64,000 nt of DNA from Planctomycetota bacterium (GTDB lineage: Bacteria; Planctomycetota; B15-G4; JADJEK01): contig JADJEK010000005.1 of assembly GCA_016709145.1 (NCBI GenBank), positions 349,405 through 413,404 of the forward strand, given 5' to 3'. Under the pieces are notes generated by a model. The model worked only from the letters and a program-made list of their open reading frames with translations, ran no database searches and was not told the origin of the DNA. Shown here in pieces: positions 54,907-64,000 of this stretch; position 1 is the stretch's first letter, and every line of letters starts with the position of its first letter. The translations under genes and the position numbers were made by a program.

Positions 54907-57900
54907 CTAGGAGCGTGTCCTGGCGGGCGCAAGTCCCCGCGAACGACTCTCGGACCACCGCAGATAGAGCGCTGGCAAAACGAACAGGTTCAGCAGCGTC
55001 GACGTCACGAGACCTCCAAGAATTACCACAGCCATTGGTTGCTCGATCTCGTGTCCGGGTTTGTCTCTTGCGATCACGAGCGGAAGCAACGCCACACTCG
55101 TCGCCATCGCGGTCAAGAGAATGGGGAGCACTCGTTCCGACCCGCCCTTCACGATGAGTGCTGCATTGATGGGCTGTCCGGATTCCTGTTCAAGGGCAAG
55201 CCAGCGGCTCACGAGCAGTATCCCGTTTCGAGCGGTGATTCCGAGCACCGCAACAAATCCGATCAACGAGCCCATCGAGAGCGTCGCGCCCGAGATCAAG
55301 GCGCCGAACACCCCGCCGATCAGCGCGAATGGCAACGTGAAGAGCACAAGCAGCGCGGGACGGAGCGAGCCGAAGTCGCTGTACAAGAGCAACAAGATGG
55401 CGAGCACCGCGACGGCGGAAAGCGCGATCAGTCGAGTGCGCGCGCGCGCTCGCTCCGAGTGTTCACCGATGACCACTGCGTGCGATTGGGGTCCGAAGTC
55501 CGTGGCGCGGACGTAGTCTTCGACACCTCGCGTCACCTCGCCGAGGGCCCCATCCTCGACGTCGAGCAGCACGTCGATGCGACGAGAAGCCTTTTCGCGT
55601 TGGATCACGTTCGGCGCAGGCGCGACGACGACATCGGCCACGTCGCCAACGCGGACCATTCCACCACTGCCGACCAGCTTCGCGTCCGCGATCGCGAGCG
55701 GGTGATTTGGAAGCCGCTGTAACCCACGCACGACGACGGGGAGCACCTGCTGCTCACGAACGACTTCGCCGACGACGACACCCCGCAGCATGAGATCGAC
55801 GACTTCCGAGAGCGCGGTCGCGGTGACCCCGAGACGCGCAAGATCCTCGGGGCGCGGCCTCACCTCGATCTGAGGTACCTCCACTTGAGATTCCACTCGC
55901 GCGCTCTTTACGCCGGGAATCCGCGCGACGGCCTCGCGCGCGGACTGCGCCGCAGTCCGTAGTCGGTGAAGATCCGGCCCGTAAATCCGCAAGACGGTGG
56001 ACGCGCCGGCACCGGTCAGCACTTCCTCGATCCGCTCGGTGAGATACGTCAGGACATCGCGCTGAATGCCAGGGTAGCTCTTGATCCGCTCCTCGATCTG
56101 GTGCAGCAGCGCGCTCACGTCCGCGGTCTCTTCGATCGACAGCCACACCTCGGCGAAATTCGCTCCGACGGGTTCGTCGCCAAGCTCCGCACGCCCAATG
56201 TGGGATGCGCAGTTGCGCACCCCCGGGATTCCGAGCAGCTCGCCTTCCAGCCTCTCGACACTTCGGCGCACTTCGTCGAGCGATGCTCCCGGCTCCAAGA
56301 TCCAGTGCATCAGAAAGTCGGTCTCGTGGAACTTCGGCATGAGGTCCTCACCGAAGCTCGGGAGCGCAAGGCTTGCGCCGCCGGCGAGAACCACAAGCGT
56401 CGCACCCGCGAGGACTGGGCGTCGAACCAAGCGCGGCAGCAAGCGTTCGTAGACGGTTCGGAACCAGTCTGCGATCGGTGATTCTCGGCGCTCTTTCCGG
56501 CGACCGAGCAAGACCAGACACAACGCCGGCGTCACGGTCAGAGCAACCGCCAATGACGACCCCACCGCGAGCATGTACGACACGGCGAGCGGTCGAAAGA
56601 ACGCTCCCGCGGTCCCGCCGATAAAAAGGACCGGAACGAACACGAGCGTCACAATGAGACTCGCTATGACGACTGGGCTCCTGACCTCGAGCGATGCCGC
56701 CAACACGACTCGAAATGCCGAGCGCGGGCGTTCCTTCGCCCTTTCCTCGCGCAGGCGCCGACCGATGTTCTCGACGTCGATGATCGCGTCATCAACGACT
56801 TCACCGAGCGCCAGGACCAAGCCGGTCAACACCATCGTGTCGATGACGTGCCCGCGCAAGCACAGAACAACGAGCGCTCCCAGCACGGACAGCGGTATCG
56901 CAGTGAGACTGATCACCGCACGTCGAACATCGAAGAGGAACAGGAGCAGGAGCGCGGCGACCAGCCCGCAGCCAACCAGGACCGCGTGCGTGAGGTTCCG
57001 CAAAGCTCGCTCGACGAATGAAGCGGGTCGAAAGATCGTCGAATCAACGACGGCATCGCCAAGGGTCGGCGCGAGTGCCGCGAGTTCTGCTTCGATTCCC
57101 CGCGTCACGTCGAGGGTGTTCGACCAGGGCTGCTTCTCGGCGATCAACAGCAGACCCGGCGCCCCATTGAAGGTGGCGTCACCAATTGGTGGGCCAGGCG
57201 CCTCGAACACGTCCGTCACGTCCCGCAATCGCACCGGCGCAACGCCGCCCGGTGCATAACGGACAGCGGCGGCTCCCAGGTCCTTCGCGCTTGTCACGCC
57301 GGGAACAACACGAGCCGCTAACCGTTGGCTCGACGTATCGACGATGCCGCCGCCTCCGCTTGCGACGGCGCCTCGTGCCGCCGCAACGATCTCGGGCAGA
57401 GTGACTCCGGCCGCGCCGAGCCGGTCGGGGTCGACCTGCACTTGAAGCTGAGGCAAGCGTTCGCCCCAGACGGCCACGTTCGACACACCCGGCACCGCTA
57501 GCAGTCGTGGCAGCACAACCGACCGCACCAGCACCGAGAGTTCCTCACGCGAGCGCGTGGGCGAGCTAATGCCGATCTTCAGAATGCGACTGAGCGACGA
57601 GAATGGAGGCAAGATCGTGGAGGCGTGAGCGGTCGCTGGCAGGCGGCCCTGCACATTCATCACGCGCTCTTGAACGAGCTGCCGCGCCTGCATTACGTCG
57701 GTGTTCTCGTTGAAGATCAACGTCACCGCCGAAAGCCCGAGCACGGACTTCGAACGAATGGTCTTCAAGAACGGAACGCCGTTCAAGGCCGCTTCCATCG
57801 GCATCGAGACCAACGTCTCGACTTCCTCCGCCGAGAACCCGGGTGCTTCGGTTTGAACCTCGACGAGCGGCGGTGCGAACTCGGGAAAGATGTCGATCGG

Positions 57901-58002
57901 CGTTTGCCGGATCGCTTGGATCCCGCCGACGATGAGAAGTGCCGCGATCCCGAATACGATCGACCTTCGGGTCAGAGCAGTAGCGACGATCCACGAAAGC
58001 AC
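54907..58002 (-). CDS. RND efflux pump of the CzcA/heavy-metal type
   Basis: The 1031-aa inner-membrane pump has RQTPIDIFPEFAPPLVEVQT near the N-terminus, VLALGEVVDDAIIDVENIGR in the proton-relay helix, and GEDLMPKFHETDFLMHWILE and HIGRAELGDEP in the large loop. These features place it with the heavy-metal RND group, although it is distinct from the CusA at 9684-13295. Length is normal. It is the last gene of a three-gene leftward operon with an adaptor 5 bp upstream and a TolC. The substrate is likely a divalent metal, but this is inference. Confidence 0.9.
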   Translation of the reverse strand: MLSWIVATALTRRSIVFGIAALLIVGGIQAIRQTPIDIFPEFAPPLVEVQTEAPGFSAEEVETLVSMPMEAALNGVPFLKTIRSKSVLGLSAVTLIFNENTDVMQARQLVQERVMNVQGRLPATAHASTILPPFSSLSRILKIGISSPTRSREELSVLVRSVVLPRLLAVPGVSNVAVWGERLPQLQVQVDPDRLGAAGVTLPEIVAAARGAVASGGGGIVDTSSQRLAARVVPGVTSAKDLGAAAVRYAPGGVAPVRLRDVTDVFEAPGPPIGDATFNGAPGLLLIAEKQPWSNTLDVTRGIEAELAALAPTLGDAVVDSTIFRPASFVERALRNLTHAVLVGCGLVAALLLLFLFDVRRAVISLTAIPLSVLGALVVLCLRGHVIDTMVLTGLVLALGEVVDDAIIDVENIGRRLREERAKERPRSAFRVVLAASLEVRSPVVIASLIVTLVFVPVLFIGGTAGAFFRPLAVSYMLAVGSSLAVALTVTPALCLVLLGRRKERRESPIADWFRTVYERLLPRLVRRPVLAGATLVVLAGGASLALPSFGEDLMPKFHETDFLMHWILEPGASLDEVRRSVERLEGELLGIPGVRNCASHIGRAELGDEPVGANFAEVWLSIEETADVSALLHQIEERIKSYPGIQRDVLTYLTERIEEVLTGAGASTVLRIYGPDLHRLRTAAQSAREAVARIPGVKSARVESQVEVPQIEVRPRPEDLARLGVTATALSEVVDLMLRGVVVGEVVREQQVLPVVVRGLQRLPNHPLAIADAKLVGSGGMVRVGDVADVVVAPAPNVIQREKASRRIDVLLDVEDGALGEVTRGVEDYVRATDFGPQSHAVVIGEHSERARARTRLIALSAVAVLAILLLLYSDFGSLRPALLVLFTLPFALIGGVFGALISGATLSMGSLIGFVAVLGITARNGILLVSRWLALEQESGQPINAALIVKGGSERVLPILLTAMATSVALLPLVIARDKPGHEIEQPMAVVILGGLVTSTLLNLFVLPALYLRWSESRSRGLAPARTRS

Positions 58003-58007
58003 GGGCG

Positions 58008-59261
58008 TTAGTTCCCCCGCGGCGCTGTGCGCGCGGCACCGTGGATCTCATTCACTCCCCGCGCGACAACCCGTTCGTCATCGCGGATTCCGTCCAGGAT
58101 CCATGCGCTTTCGTTCTCGATGCGATCAAGTGAGACTTCGCGCTGGACGAACGCGAGGTCCCCTTCCGCCACGTACACGAGAGCTGATCCATTGGGCCGG
58201 AAGATCACGGCGCTCGCTGGAATGACGACCGCCTGCGGCGGCGACTTTCGCTGCACTCGAATGCTAAGGCGCTGGCCGATCCGTACCGCGTGATCAGGGT
58301 TGTCGAGCAGGTAGTCGAGTTCGACGGTTCCAGAAGCGAAGTCCGACCGCGGAAAAGCAGGGACGGTTGGCACCTCGCGTCCGATGCAACTGCGATCCAC
58401 CAGCCAGCCCGGAGCAGTTGCATCGATCGTGCCGATCTCGGTGACCGGGATCGCGACTTTGAGCACCAGGTGGTCAAGCGCAACCAGATCGACGACAACG
58501 GCTCCCGCAACGACGTTCGTTTCACTACTGACTTGCATCGATCTCACCGTGGCTTCGAACGGCGCTGCGATCTCCACACGGGCCGCCGTCGAGCCCAATT
58601 CCTCGACTGGCACGCTCGCATAGAGATCCGCGATTCGTCTCGCCGACTCGGCGCCGCTTGTGGCGATGGCCAATCGCGCCCTTGCTCTCGCCACTGCTTG
58701 GTCGGTCCCAGCGCCGCCAGCAAGCAGCTGCGCCTCGCGTTCCGCCTCCGCGGCCGCGACCTCCAGCTCTGTATTCGCAGCGCCCAAGTCAGCGATGGAT
58801 TGTGAACGCGCGCGTTCCCGTGCGATTCGCTGCTCGACCAACCCGCGTCGCTCGACAAGTCCCGGAACCTCTCGCTCCGGCGGCAACAGCGGTTCAACCG
58901 TGAATAGGACCTGGTCCTTCTTCACCAGTTCACCCTCATTCACCGGCGATGCGCTCACGAGCCGCCCCGAAATCGGAGCGGTCAAACTCACCGACCGGCC
59001 CGGAAGGGCCGCGGCTTCGGCTGCGAACTCGGAATAGCGAAGCAGCGTCGTTGCCTGCGGTTGTGCGACTTGCACTCCGAGAGCGTCGAACGCCTCCCTC
59101 GACAGTTGAACACGCACGACGCCTTCAGCCACTCGTACTTCGGCAGCCGGCGTCAGCCGCTGAGCTGTGGCAGTACCAACGGCGGATCGTCTGTCGCACG
59201 AACCAAGGAGTGCAAGTCCGCATCCCAGACCGAGCCGCACAACGCGCTGCCGTGCATTCAT
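58008..59261 (-). CDS. RND periplasmic adaptor (membrane-fusion) lipoprotein
   Basis: The 417-aa adaptor starts at ATG 59261 (MNARQRVVRLGLGCGLALLGSC), a lipoprotein signal with the acylated Cys at 22. The mature protein has the adaptor folds: ISGRLVSASPVNEGELVKKDQVL, a coiled-coil hairpin (LVEQRIARERARSQSIADLG), then barrel regions (PFEATVRSMQVSSETNVVAG; FRPNGSALVYVAEGD). No extra metal-binding domain is seen, unlike the CusB at 13302. The start overlaps the TolC stop by 4 bp and the pump starts 5 bp downstream. A longer start upstream is less likely. Confidence 0.88.
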   Translation of the reverse strand: MNARQRVVRLGLGCGLALLGSCDRRSAVGTATAQRLTPAAEVRVAEGVVRVQLSREAFDALGVQVAQPQATTLLRYSEFAAEAAALPGRSVSLTAPISGRLVSASPVNEGELVKKDQVLFTVEPLLPPEREVPGLVERRGLVEQRIARERARSQSIADLGAANTELEVAAAEAEREAQLLAGGAGTDQAVARARARLAIATSGAESARRIADLYASVPVEELGSTAARVEIAAPFEATVRSMQVSSETNVVAGAVVVDLVALDHLVLKVAIPVTEIGTIDATAPGWLVDRSCIGREVPTVPAFPRSDFASGTVELDYLLDNPDHAVRIGQRLSIRVQRKSPPQAVVIPASAVIFRPNGSALVYVAEGDLAFVQREVSLDRIENESAWILDGIRDDERVVARGVNEIHGAARTAPRGN

Positions 59262-60676
59262 GATTCGATCTCGGAGAGCTCGGCTATGAGCGGGCGGTCC
59301 AATCGACACCCGACGGCGCGGCTCAGGTCGACTTGCGCTTGCCGCCGCAGTCCTTGGAGATCGATCTCGCGTCTGCGAGCTTCCAATAGAGCGCGCTTCG
59401 CGAGCAGGACTTGCGCTTCGGAGGCCGCGCCGTGCGCGAAGCGTGCGGATGCGTCGCCGACGGTCGTTTCCAGATTCACAACCTGCTCAGCTTGCCACCC
59501 GCGAAGGGCTGTCGTCGCATACTCCAACTGCAGTCGGGCGTCACGTACTTCGAGAGCGACGCGCGACTCGATTGCTCGGAGTTCTAGTTTTTGCCGCTCG
59601 AACGTCGCCGCAGCTGCTGCACGCGCCCCCTTCGACCAGTTGAACACAGGAAGGTCGACCTCGACTCCCGGTCCAGCCTCATACTCGACGTGCGTGCGAG
59701 ACTTGCCATCGCCACCGCTTCCGCTCGATTCAACGCGCTTCTGATTCACATCGAGAATGCCACGGATCTTGATGATGTCGGCTAGAGCGAGACCCTCTCG
59801 CTCGAGCGTGGCGTCAATCTCAAACCGCTTCGCACTCAGTTCCGGTCGCGTTCGAAGGGCACAGGACTCCAGTGCTCGGGGGTCGAATGGCAAGTCGGCA
59901 TCGCCCATCGTCTCCACGAACGCAGACGCTTCGAGCCATGGCTCGCATCGAAGTAGGGACGATAGTCCGAGCGCGCATCGTTCGATCTCCATCTGGATCG
60001 TGCGGGCGTCATCGCGCAAGAGTCCGAGCGCTGACGCCTCAGTAGCAACCTCCGACTCGGTTGCTACTCCCGCTCTCACGCGTGCGACCGAGATCTCTCC
60101 AAGTCGTGCCGCAACGACCTCGGCCGCGGTCGTCAGCGCTAGCCGCCGACGCAAAGTGCGCAACAACGTGAAACTCGTTCGGACCCGGTGCGCCAAATCC
60201 AATCCGTGCGTGACGAGCCCGTCGGCCAGCGCCGCTGCGTCGAATTGCGCCTTCTCGACGCGACTAGAGCGCGTGATCAGCGAGTCAAGCACGAGCGATA
60301 GTGCGCCTTCGCCGAGCTTCGCTCCGTATGGGAACAGCACCAGCACGCGTGGGTTTGGAAGTTCGCCCGCTGTGATGACATCCGCGCGTGCGACCTCGAG
60401 GCTTGCGAGTGCAGCAGCGAGTTCCGGTTCGCGCCACAGCGCGATCGCAACCGCCTCCTCTTCGTCGATCCCATCGTTCAGATCGACGTCTGCTGGCACG
60501 GCGCAGTCGTCGACAGATTCAAGGCTCGTCGGTACGCCGCGGGCCGTGCGCACGCTGATCGCGTCACTTACGGTTTCGAGCGACGCCGTATTCGCAGGAA
60601 CCCCGCATGCGGTTACGAGCAATGCGGAAAGAAATGACATCAGACCGGCGGTGCGACCCGATTCGTTTAGCGTCAT
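59258..60676 (-). CDS. TolC-family outer-membrane efflux lipoprotein
   Basis: The 472-aa protein starts at ATG 60676 after a strong AAAGGAGGA site. The signal MTLNESGRTAGLMSFLSALL ends with a lipobox (VTACG). The channel pattern is clear: AVAIALWREPELAAALASLE, LPNPRVLVLFPYG, and later VDLPVFNWSKGARAAAAAT. It heads a leftward operon with an adaptor and an RND pump. It is 68 bp downstream of the metallophosphoesterase gene and may be transcribed with it. It completes a second tripartite efflux set in this window. Confidence 0.87.
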   Translation of the reverse strand: MTLNESGRTAGLMSFLSALLVTACGVPANTASLETVSDAISVRTARGVPTSLESVDDCAVPADVDLNDGIDEEEAVAIALWREPELAAALASLEVARADVITAGELPNPRVLVLFPYGAKLGEGALSLVLDSLITRSSRVEKAQFDAAALADGLVTHGLDLAHRVRTSFTLLRTLRRRLALTTAAEVVAARLGEISVARVRAGVATESEVATEASALGLLRDDARTIQMEIERCALGLSSLLRCEPWLEASAFVETMGDADLPFDPRALESCALRTRPELSAKRFEIDATLEREGLALADIIKIRGILDVNQKRVESSGSGGDGKSRTHVEYEAGPGVEVDLPVFNWSKGARAAAAATFERQKLELRAIESRVALEVRDARLQLEYATTALRGWQAEQVVNLETTVGDASARFAHGAASEAQVLLAKRALLEARRREIDLQGLRRQAQVDLSRAVGCRLDRPLIAELSEIES

Positions 60677-60744
60677 CGCTCCTCCTTTCTCATGCGCGCG
60701 TGACGCCCTGATGAGCACCTCGGCCCTACTGGCGCCGATCGCGA

Positions 60745-61710
60745 TCAAGACTTGGCAAACACCGTTCCGAACTGGGTTTGGTGATCCGTTCGAACGATTT
60801 CGACCACGACATCATTGCGCGTGAAACGCAGCCATACAAAGCCGCCAAGCGTCGCGGCAAACAACGTGTCTTCAGTCCAATCAACCTTGTGCGGATTGTC
60901 CGTACCTCCGCCGCCACCCGAAATGATGTAGTTGACACCGTTCCGGGGCTTCAGCACTTGCAACGAATGATCGTGACCGCACAGATACATATCGACATCG
61001 TGCTTCACGAGGATCGGCTCGATGTCCCGCCGCATTCGCTTGTTGTCGCCGCGCCCGCGTGAGTGGATCGGGTGATGACCGAACGCAACCTTCCAATGGG
61101 CGGTCGACGCTCTTAGCTGAGCGTCCAGCCATTCCAGCTGCGGCGTCACGACTTCGACTCCCTTCGAGATTGGATCGGTGTCGAGCGCGAAGAACTGAAT
61201 CCGCGTTCCATCCGCCAATACGCGTTCGAATGTGTATTGGCGCCCGCCCATACGCCACTTTGGATCGAGCTTGGAGCGTTCGACTTGCGCGTCTGGATTG
61301 CCCTTGTGATCATGATTCCCGAGGCACGGATAGATGGGCGCGTTGAGGCGCTCGTACGGCTTGACGATCTTCGATTCCCACTGAGGGTCGTCCACCGAAG
61401 CGACGCCATTCGGGTAGAAGTTGTCACCGAGCATGAGAACTAGGTCGAGCCCATCCACCTGCGCCTTCGCAAGCATCGCTTCCGCCACACGCCGTTGTCC
61501 ACGACCGGCAGTGCCGCTGTCGCCAAACGCGATCACACGGAGTGCTTGCGTCCCCGCGCCCAGCGCAGGCCGCGTGTACTCTGGAATCGTTCGATCGAGC
61601 GACGGGTCGTGGTGTGTCCACGGATAGAACTGCCGCGCTACCACCACGAGAATGCACGCGACGACGAGGCTTCCAATGACGAGTCGAAGTTTCGGCGGCC
61701 AAAATCGCAT
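60745..61710 (-). CDS. Metallophosphoesterase with an N-terminal membrane anchor
   Basis: The 321-aa protein has one hydrophobic N-terminal segment (LVIGSLVVACILVVVA) and a calcineurin-like phosphoesterase domain: AFGDSGTAGRG, LGDNFYPNGV, CLGNHDHKGN, FGHHPIHSRG and CGHDHSLQVL, all five metal-binding motifs. It resembles purple-acid/tartrate-resistant phosphatases, acting outside the cytoplasmic membrane. I chose ATG 61710 (MRFWPPKLRL) because it precedes the anchor; a longer frame begins at 61818. It lies upstream of the RND operon on the same strand. The substrate is unknown. Confidence 0.87.
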   Translation of the reverse strand: MRFWPPKLRLVIGSLVVACILVVVARQFYPWTHHDPSLDRTIPEYTRPALGAGTQALRVIAFGDSGTAGRGQRRVAEAMLAKAQVDGLDLVLMLGDNFYPNGVASVDDPQWESKIVKPYERLNAPIYPCLGNHDHKGNPDAQVERSKLDPKWRMGGRQYTFERVLADGTRIQFFALDTDPISKGVEVVTPQLEWLDAQLRASTAHWKVAFGHHPIHSRGRGDNKRMRRDIEPILVKHDVDMYLCGHDHSLQVLKPRNGVNYIISGGGGGTDNPHKVDWTEDTLFAATLGGFVWLRFTRNDVVVEIVRTDHQTQFGTVFAKS

Positions 61711-61917
61711 CAGGTACTTGCCTCTGATCACAAGGTGATTTGTGTCGAAGGCTAGGGCGCGCGAATGAGTGCTCGATGAATCCCGCGGCGCGGCAGGAAC
61801 TAATTGTGCTTGGGCCAACGCCGCGAATCATTAGCGGCTCATTTTGATTGATGCATGCGTGCGAGGGGCGCGACTCTTTGCTGCGTTCACCCGACTGTTC
61901 GGCACATCCCGAGGATG

Positions 61918-63378
61918 TCAATCCGTCAAGCGGCGAACCGCCAGCACTCCGCGCTGCTCCGCGAGCACTTCGAACTTTGGGCGAACCACCGCGAACTCGT
62001 CGGTCGTGAATCGAGCGCCGTGCTTCTTCTTCAGCACAAGCACGGGGCGTGATCCGTCCGAATCGCGGACTGGGAGACTCTCGAGCGCTGATCTCAGTGA
62101 CTCGCCAATCGGCACTGCAGCGCGGTCGAGCATGAACTCGATCGAGTGCATCGACATGCGTCCGATGGAGCAGAGTCGGGCGGCGCCACCGTCCTCACCG
62201 CGTCGAATCTGGGTTGTCAGCGCCACGTACGACCCGGAACGCGGCGCGCGCTCGGGATAGACCAGAAACAGCAGAAGTATCCCGCCCCAGACGGCGCTGG
62301 CAAATGTCGTCAGGTTCCTCACGGCACTGGAACATGGTTGCGTCAGGAACCGCGCGACGCTTGGAGCCGTCGCGAGCGCAAGCGGTGCGAAGGCCGGCAG
62401 GATGTAGAACGGCAATCGTGCGCTGATCAACGCGCAGATCAGAATCGTCACGACAAGCCACACGGCGCAGAACACGGCGCCGACGCTCCACCGATCGCGA
62501 TTGCGTGCCATCCCCACGACGTTCCTCGCGATGCGTGGCCAGAACGCACACCACGGCAATGCGCCGACGACGAGGATCGGCGCGTAGATCCAGACCGGTT
62601 CTGGGGCCTTCCCGGCGGTTCCTGATAGGTGCCCGATGAATTCGCGACGAACCATCGCTTCGAAACGGGCAGGATCAATCCCGGCGATCACGAGGTACCA
62701 GCTCGACGCTCCGAGCACGAACAGAGCGACCGGAACGGGACTCCACAGGTGCAATAGCGGCCGCAACTCACGCCGAACGCAGGTAAAGGCCGTAACGTAC
62801 GCGAGCGGGAGCAAGCCGACTGGGCCCTTGGTCAGCATGCCGGCGGCGAGGGCCAACCAGAATGCCAGGCGCCATCGTCCCGCGTATCGTTCCTCGGCCC
62901 ATGCTCTGTGCGCAGCGAGCACCGCGAATGTCTGAAAGAAAACGAGGAACGTGTCCGACGTGAGGATGTGCCCGGCTGCAAAGGGCAACGCTGACGTCAG
63001 GTAGATGAGTTGCGCGGCGCGAGCCGACGCATCACCGAAGTCCCAAGCGCGAGCGATCGCCCGAACGCAGACCGATGTCGCAACAAACGCCAACGCCAGC
63101 GCGATCCGCGCTCCGAAGGCGTTGCAACCAAACAGCAGGATCCCAAGGCAGGTCGCCCAGTACGTCATCGGCGGCTTCGTGAGATGAGGCTCGCCGCTGA
63201 GCCGAGGAACCACGAGATCGCCTGAGCGAGCCATCTCGCGGGCTGCCTCGGCGTAGCGTCCTTCGTCCGGCTCCCAAAGCGCACGTGCGCCACACAGCAA
63301 GACCGCGAGGATTGAGACAACGACGCAAGCCGCCGCAATCCGCCTCGATCCAGCTTCCGACTGTGGCCACTCCATCAT
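61918..63378 (-). CDS. ArnT-type (GT39/PMT) membrane glycosyltransferase
   Basis: The 486-aa protein has about 10 or more membrane segments and the early motif LWEPDEGRYAEAAREMARSG with the conserved acidic residues of dolichyl/undecaprenyl-phosphate-sugar transferases. LTKPPMTYWATCLG and AGMLTKGPVGLLPLAYV follow, all typical of ArnT/PMT family enzymes that transfer sugars from lipid carriers on the periplasmic side. In ArnT the target is lipid A, which gives peptide resistance; here the acceptor is unknown. Start ATG 63378 (MMEWPQSEAG) is preferred to 63438. Confidence 0.87.
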   Translation of the reverse strand: MMEWPQSEAGSRRIAAACVVVSILAVLLCGARALWEPDEGRYAEAAREMARSGDLVVPRLSGEPHLTKPPMTYWATCLGILLFGCNAFGARIALALAFVATSVCVRAIARAWDFGDASARAAQLIYLTSALPFAAGHILTSDTFLVFFQTFAVLAAHRAWAEERYAGRWRLAFWLALAAGMLTKGPVGLLPLAYVTAFTCVRRELRPLLHLWSPVPVALFVLGASSWYLVIAGIDPARFEAMVRREFIGHLSGTAGKAPEPVWIYAPILVVGALPWCAFWPRIARNVVGMARNRDRWSVGAVFCAVWLVVTILICALISARLPFYILPAFAPLALATAPSVARFLTQPCSSAVRNLTTFASAVWGGILLLFLVYPERAPRSGSYVALTTQIRRGEDGGAARLCSIGRMSMHSIEFMLDRAAVPIGESLRSALESLPVRDSDGSRPVLVLKKKHGARFTTDEFAVVRPKFEVLAEQRGVLAVRRLTD

Positions 63379-63496
63379 TGTGCTCGCTCGGAACCCAAGG
63401 CGCAGGTAGCCGTGCATGCGGCGCGGACGCGGAAGCAATTCGCTAGTTCAGGCCGGCTAGAGGCGCTGTGTTCGCGCCGCTGCAGCGTCGGTGAAG

Positions 63497-64000
63497 TCAG
63501 GGCTGTGGCATTGGCCGATTGCCTCGGGCACGACGCCGCCACAACCAAAAGGCGTACGTCACGCACCACAGAACCATGATGCCGATACTCAATCCGATCT
63601 TCGTCGCGGCGTTCTCATGCGCGCTGTTGCCGAGCAAGACATAGACGACGGTGCTCGGCAACGTGCCAATCGCAGTGCCGATGAGAAACGTCGCCAACGT
63701 CACCGGACTCACGGCCATGAGCAGGTTCATCGCAAAGCAGTTACCGACGGGCAGGCTGCGGATGAGGATGTTGCCCATGAGCCCATGCTGATCGATGAAC
63801 TTCAGCACGCGAGCGAGATGCCGAAACCGCGCTCCCAGTCGCTCACGCACGTATTCGCGGCCGAGTGCGCGCGCATATGCGAAGTTGATCCAGCAGCCGA
63901 CAATCGTCGCTGCTTGCGCAACAACCAGGGCGAGCACGGGTTTTGCAAACAATGCGCCGGCGGCGATTGCGATCAGCACCCGCGGGACTGCGATTGCGAT
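63497..64000 (-). CDS. VTT-domain (TVP38/TMEM64-type) membrane protein, 5' end outside window
   Basis: The visible C-terminal ~167 residues have several hydrophobic segments and typical VTT/TVP38 patterns: INFAYARALGREYVRERLG, LIRSLPVGNCFAMNLLMAVS, and TFLIGTAIGTLPSTVVYVLLG. Proteins of this group are inner-membrane proteins, related to DedA, implicated in lipid scrambling or membrane homeostasis. The frame is open to the window edge, so the start is not seen. It is upstream of the glycosyltransferase on the same strand and could be co-transcribed. Confidence 0.85.
   Translation of the reverse strand: MAIAVPRVLIAIAAGALFAKPVLALVVAQAATIVGCWINFAYARALGREYVRERLGARFRHLARVLKFIDQHGLMGNILIRSLPVGNCFAMNLLMAVSPVTLATFLIGTAIGTLPSTVVYVLLGNSAHENAATKIGLSIGIMVLWCVTYAFWLWRRRARGNRPMPQP

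Overview
The window is GC-rich bacterial DNA with densely packed genes, frequent GTG/TTG starts, and many lipoprotein or secreted metal-handling proteins. There is no rRNA, tRNA or housekeeping marker, so the organism cannot be named. The small cysteine-rich secreted proteins at the head of CusABC-type operons are compatible with a planctomycete- or deltaproteobacterium-like Gram-negative, but this is only an impression. The region reads as an accessory island of metal resistance, mobile elements and anti-phage genes.

Layout. 1-1708: the start of a leftward RND efflux operon (cysteine-rich secreted protein, then a TolC-like lipoprotein cut by the window edge). 1750-4707: a 3-kb IS1-type element with passenger genes and a clean 8-bp target duplication, sitting in what was the divergent promoter region between that operon and the ars operon. 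4761-8856: arsenic operon arsR-arsM-GAPDH-arsJ-arsC (arsC frameshifted). 8920-9672: a YnfA-like membrane protein and a small CC-motif lipoprotein. 9684-17185: a leftward cusA-cusB-tolC operon headed by a cysteine-rich secreted protein. 17406-24373: a copper P-type ATPase gene split by an IS5/IS1182-type element that itself contains an IS21-type element, then a four-helix copper-storage protein.

24833-33494: a defence-like stretch. An XRE regulator and an ImmA/IrrE metalloprotease precede a compact ubiquitin-like conjugation operon (Ubl-E2 fusion with no cysteine, JAB-E1 fusion, DUF6527 protein). An AlbA_2/Schlafen-type gene follows, split by a second IS5-type copy, and then a possible HEPN gene split at codons 2-4 by an ISL3 element. 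33770-40149: an HTH protein, then a phage-packaging-like module (ParB-methyltransferase, small and large terminase, large serine recombinase) without any structural genes. 40692-43321: a two-gene restriction-modification system. 43472-49110: a PHP-ATPase (TrlF-type) gene split by a second IS21 copy. 49111-50317: decayed DNA with a TPR remnant. 50318-54844: a histidine kinase, two paralogous OmpR-type regulators and an MFS transporter. 54907-60676: another RND operon (pump, adaptor, TolC). 60745-64000: a metallophosphoesterase, an ArnT-type glycosyltransferase and a truncated VTT-domain membrane protein.

Four host genes (copA, the AlbA_2 gene, the HEPN-like gene, trlF) are each interrupted by an IS with a target duplication. 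In every case removing the IS plus one copy of the duplication restores one continuous reading frame, so these are recent insertions. Several other genes (arsC, the P63C gene, both istA copies, one IS5 transposase) have 1-2 nt frameshifts, some at homopolymers, which could be decay or sequencing error.

The most interesting system is the ubiquitin-like operon at 24833-31091. It combines an E2 lacking any cysteine, an E1 with an intact JAMM protease, a DUF6527 protein, a phage-style XRE/ImmA pair upstream and an AlbA_2 gene downstream.
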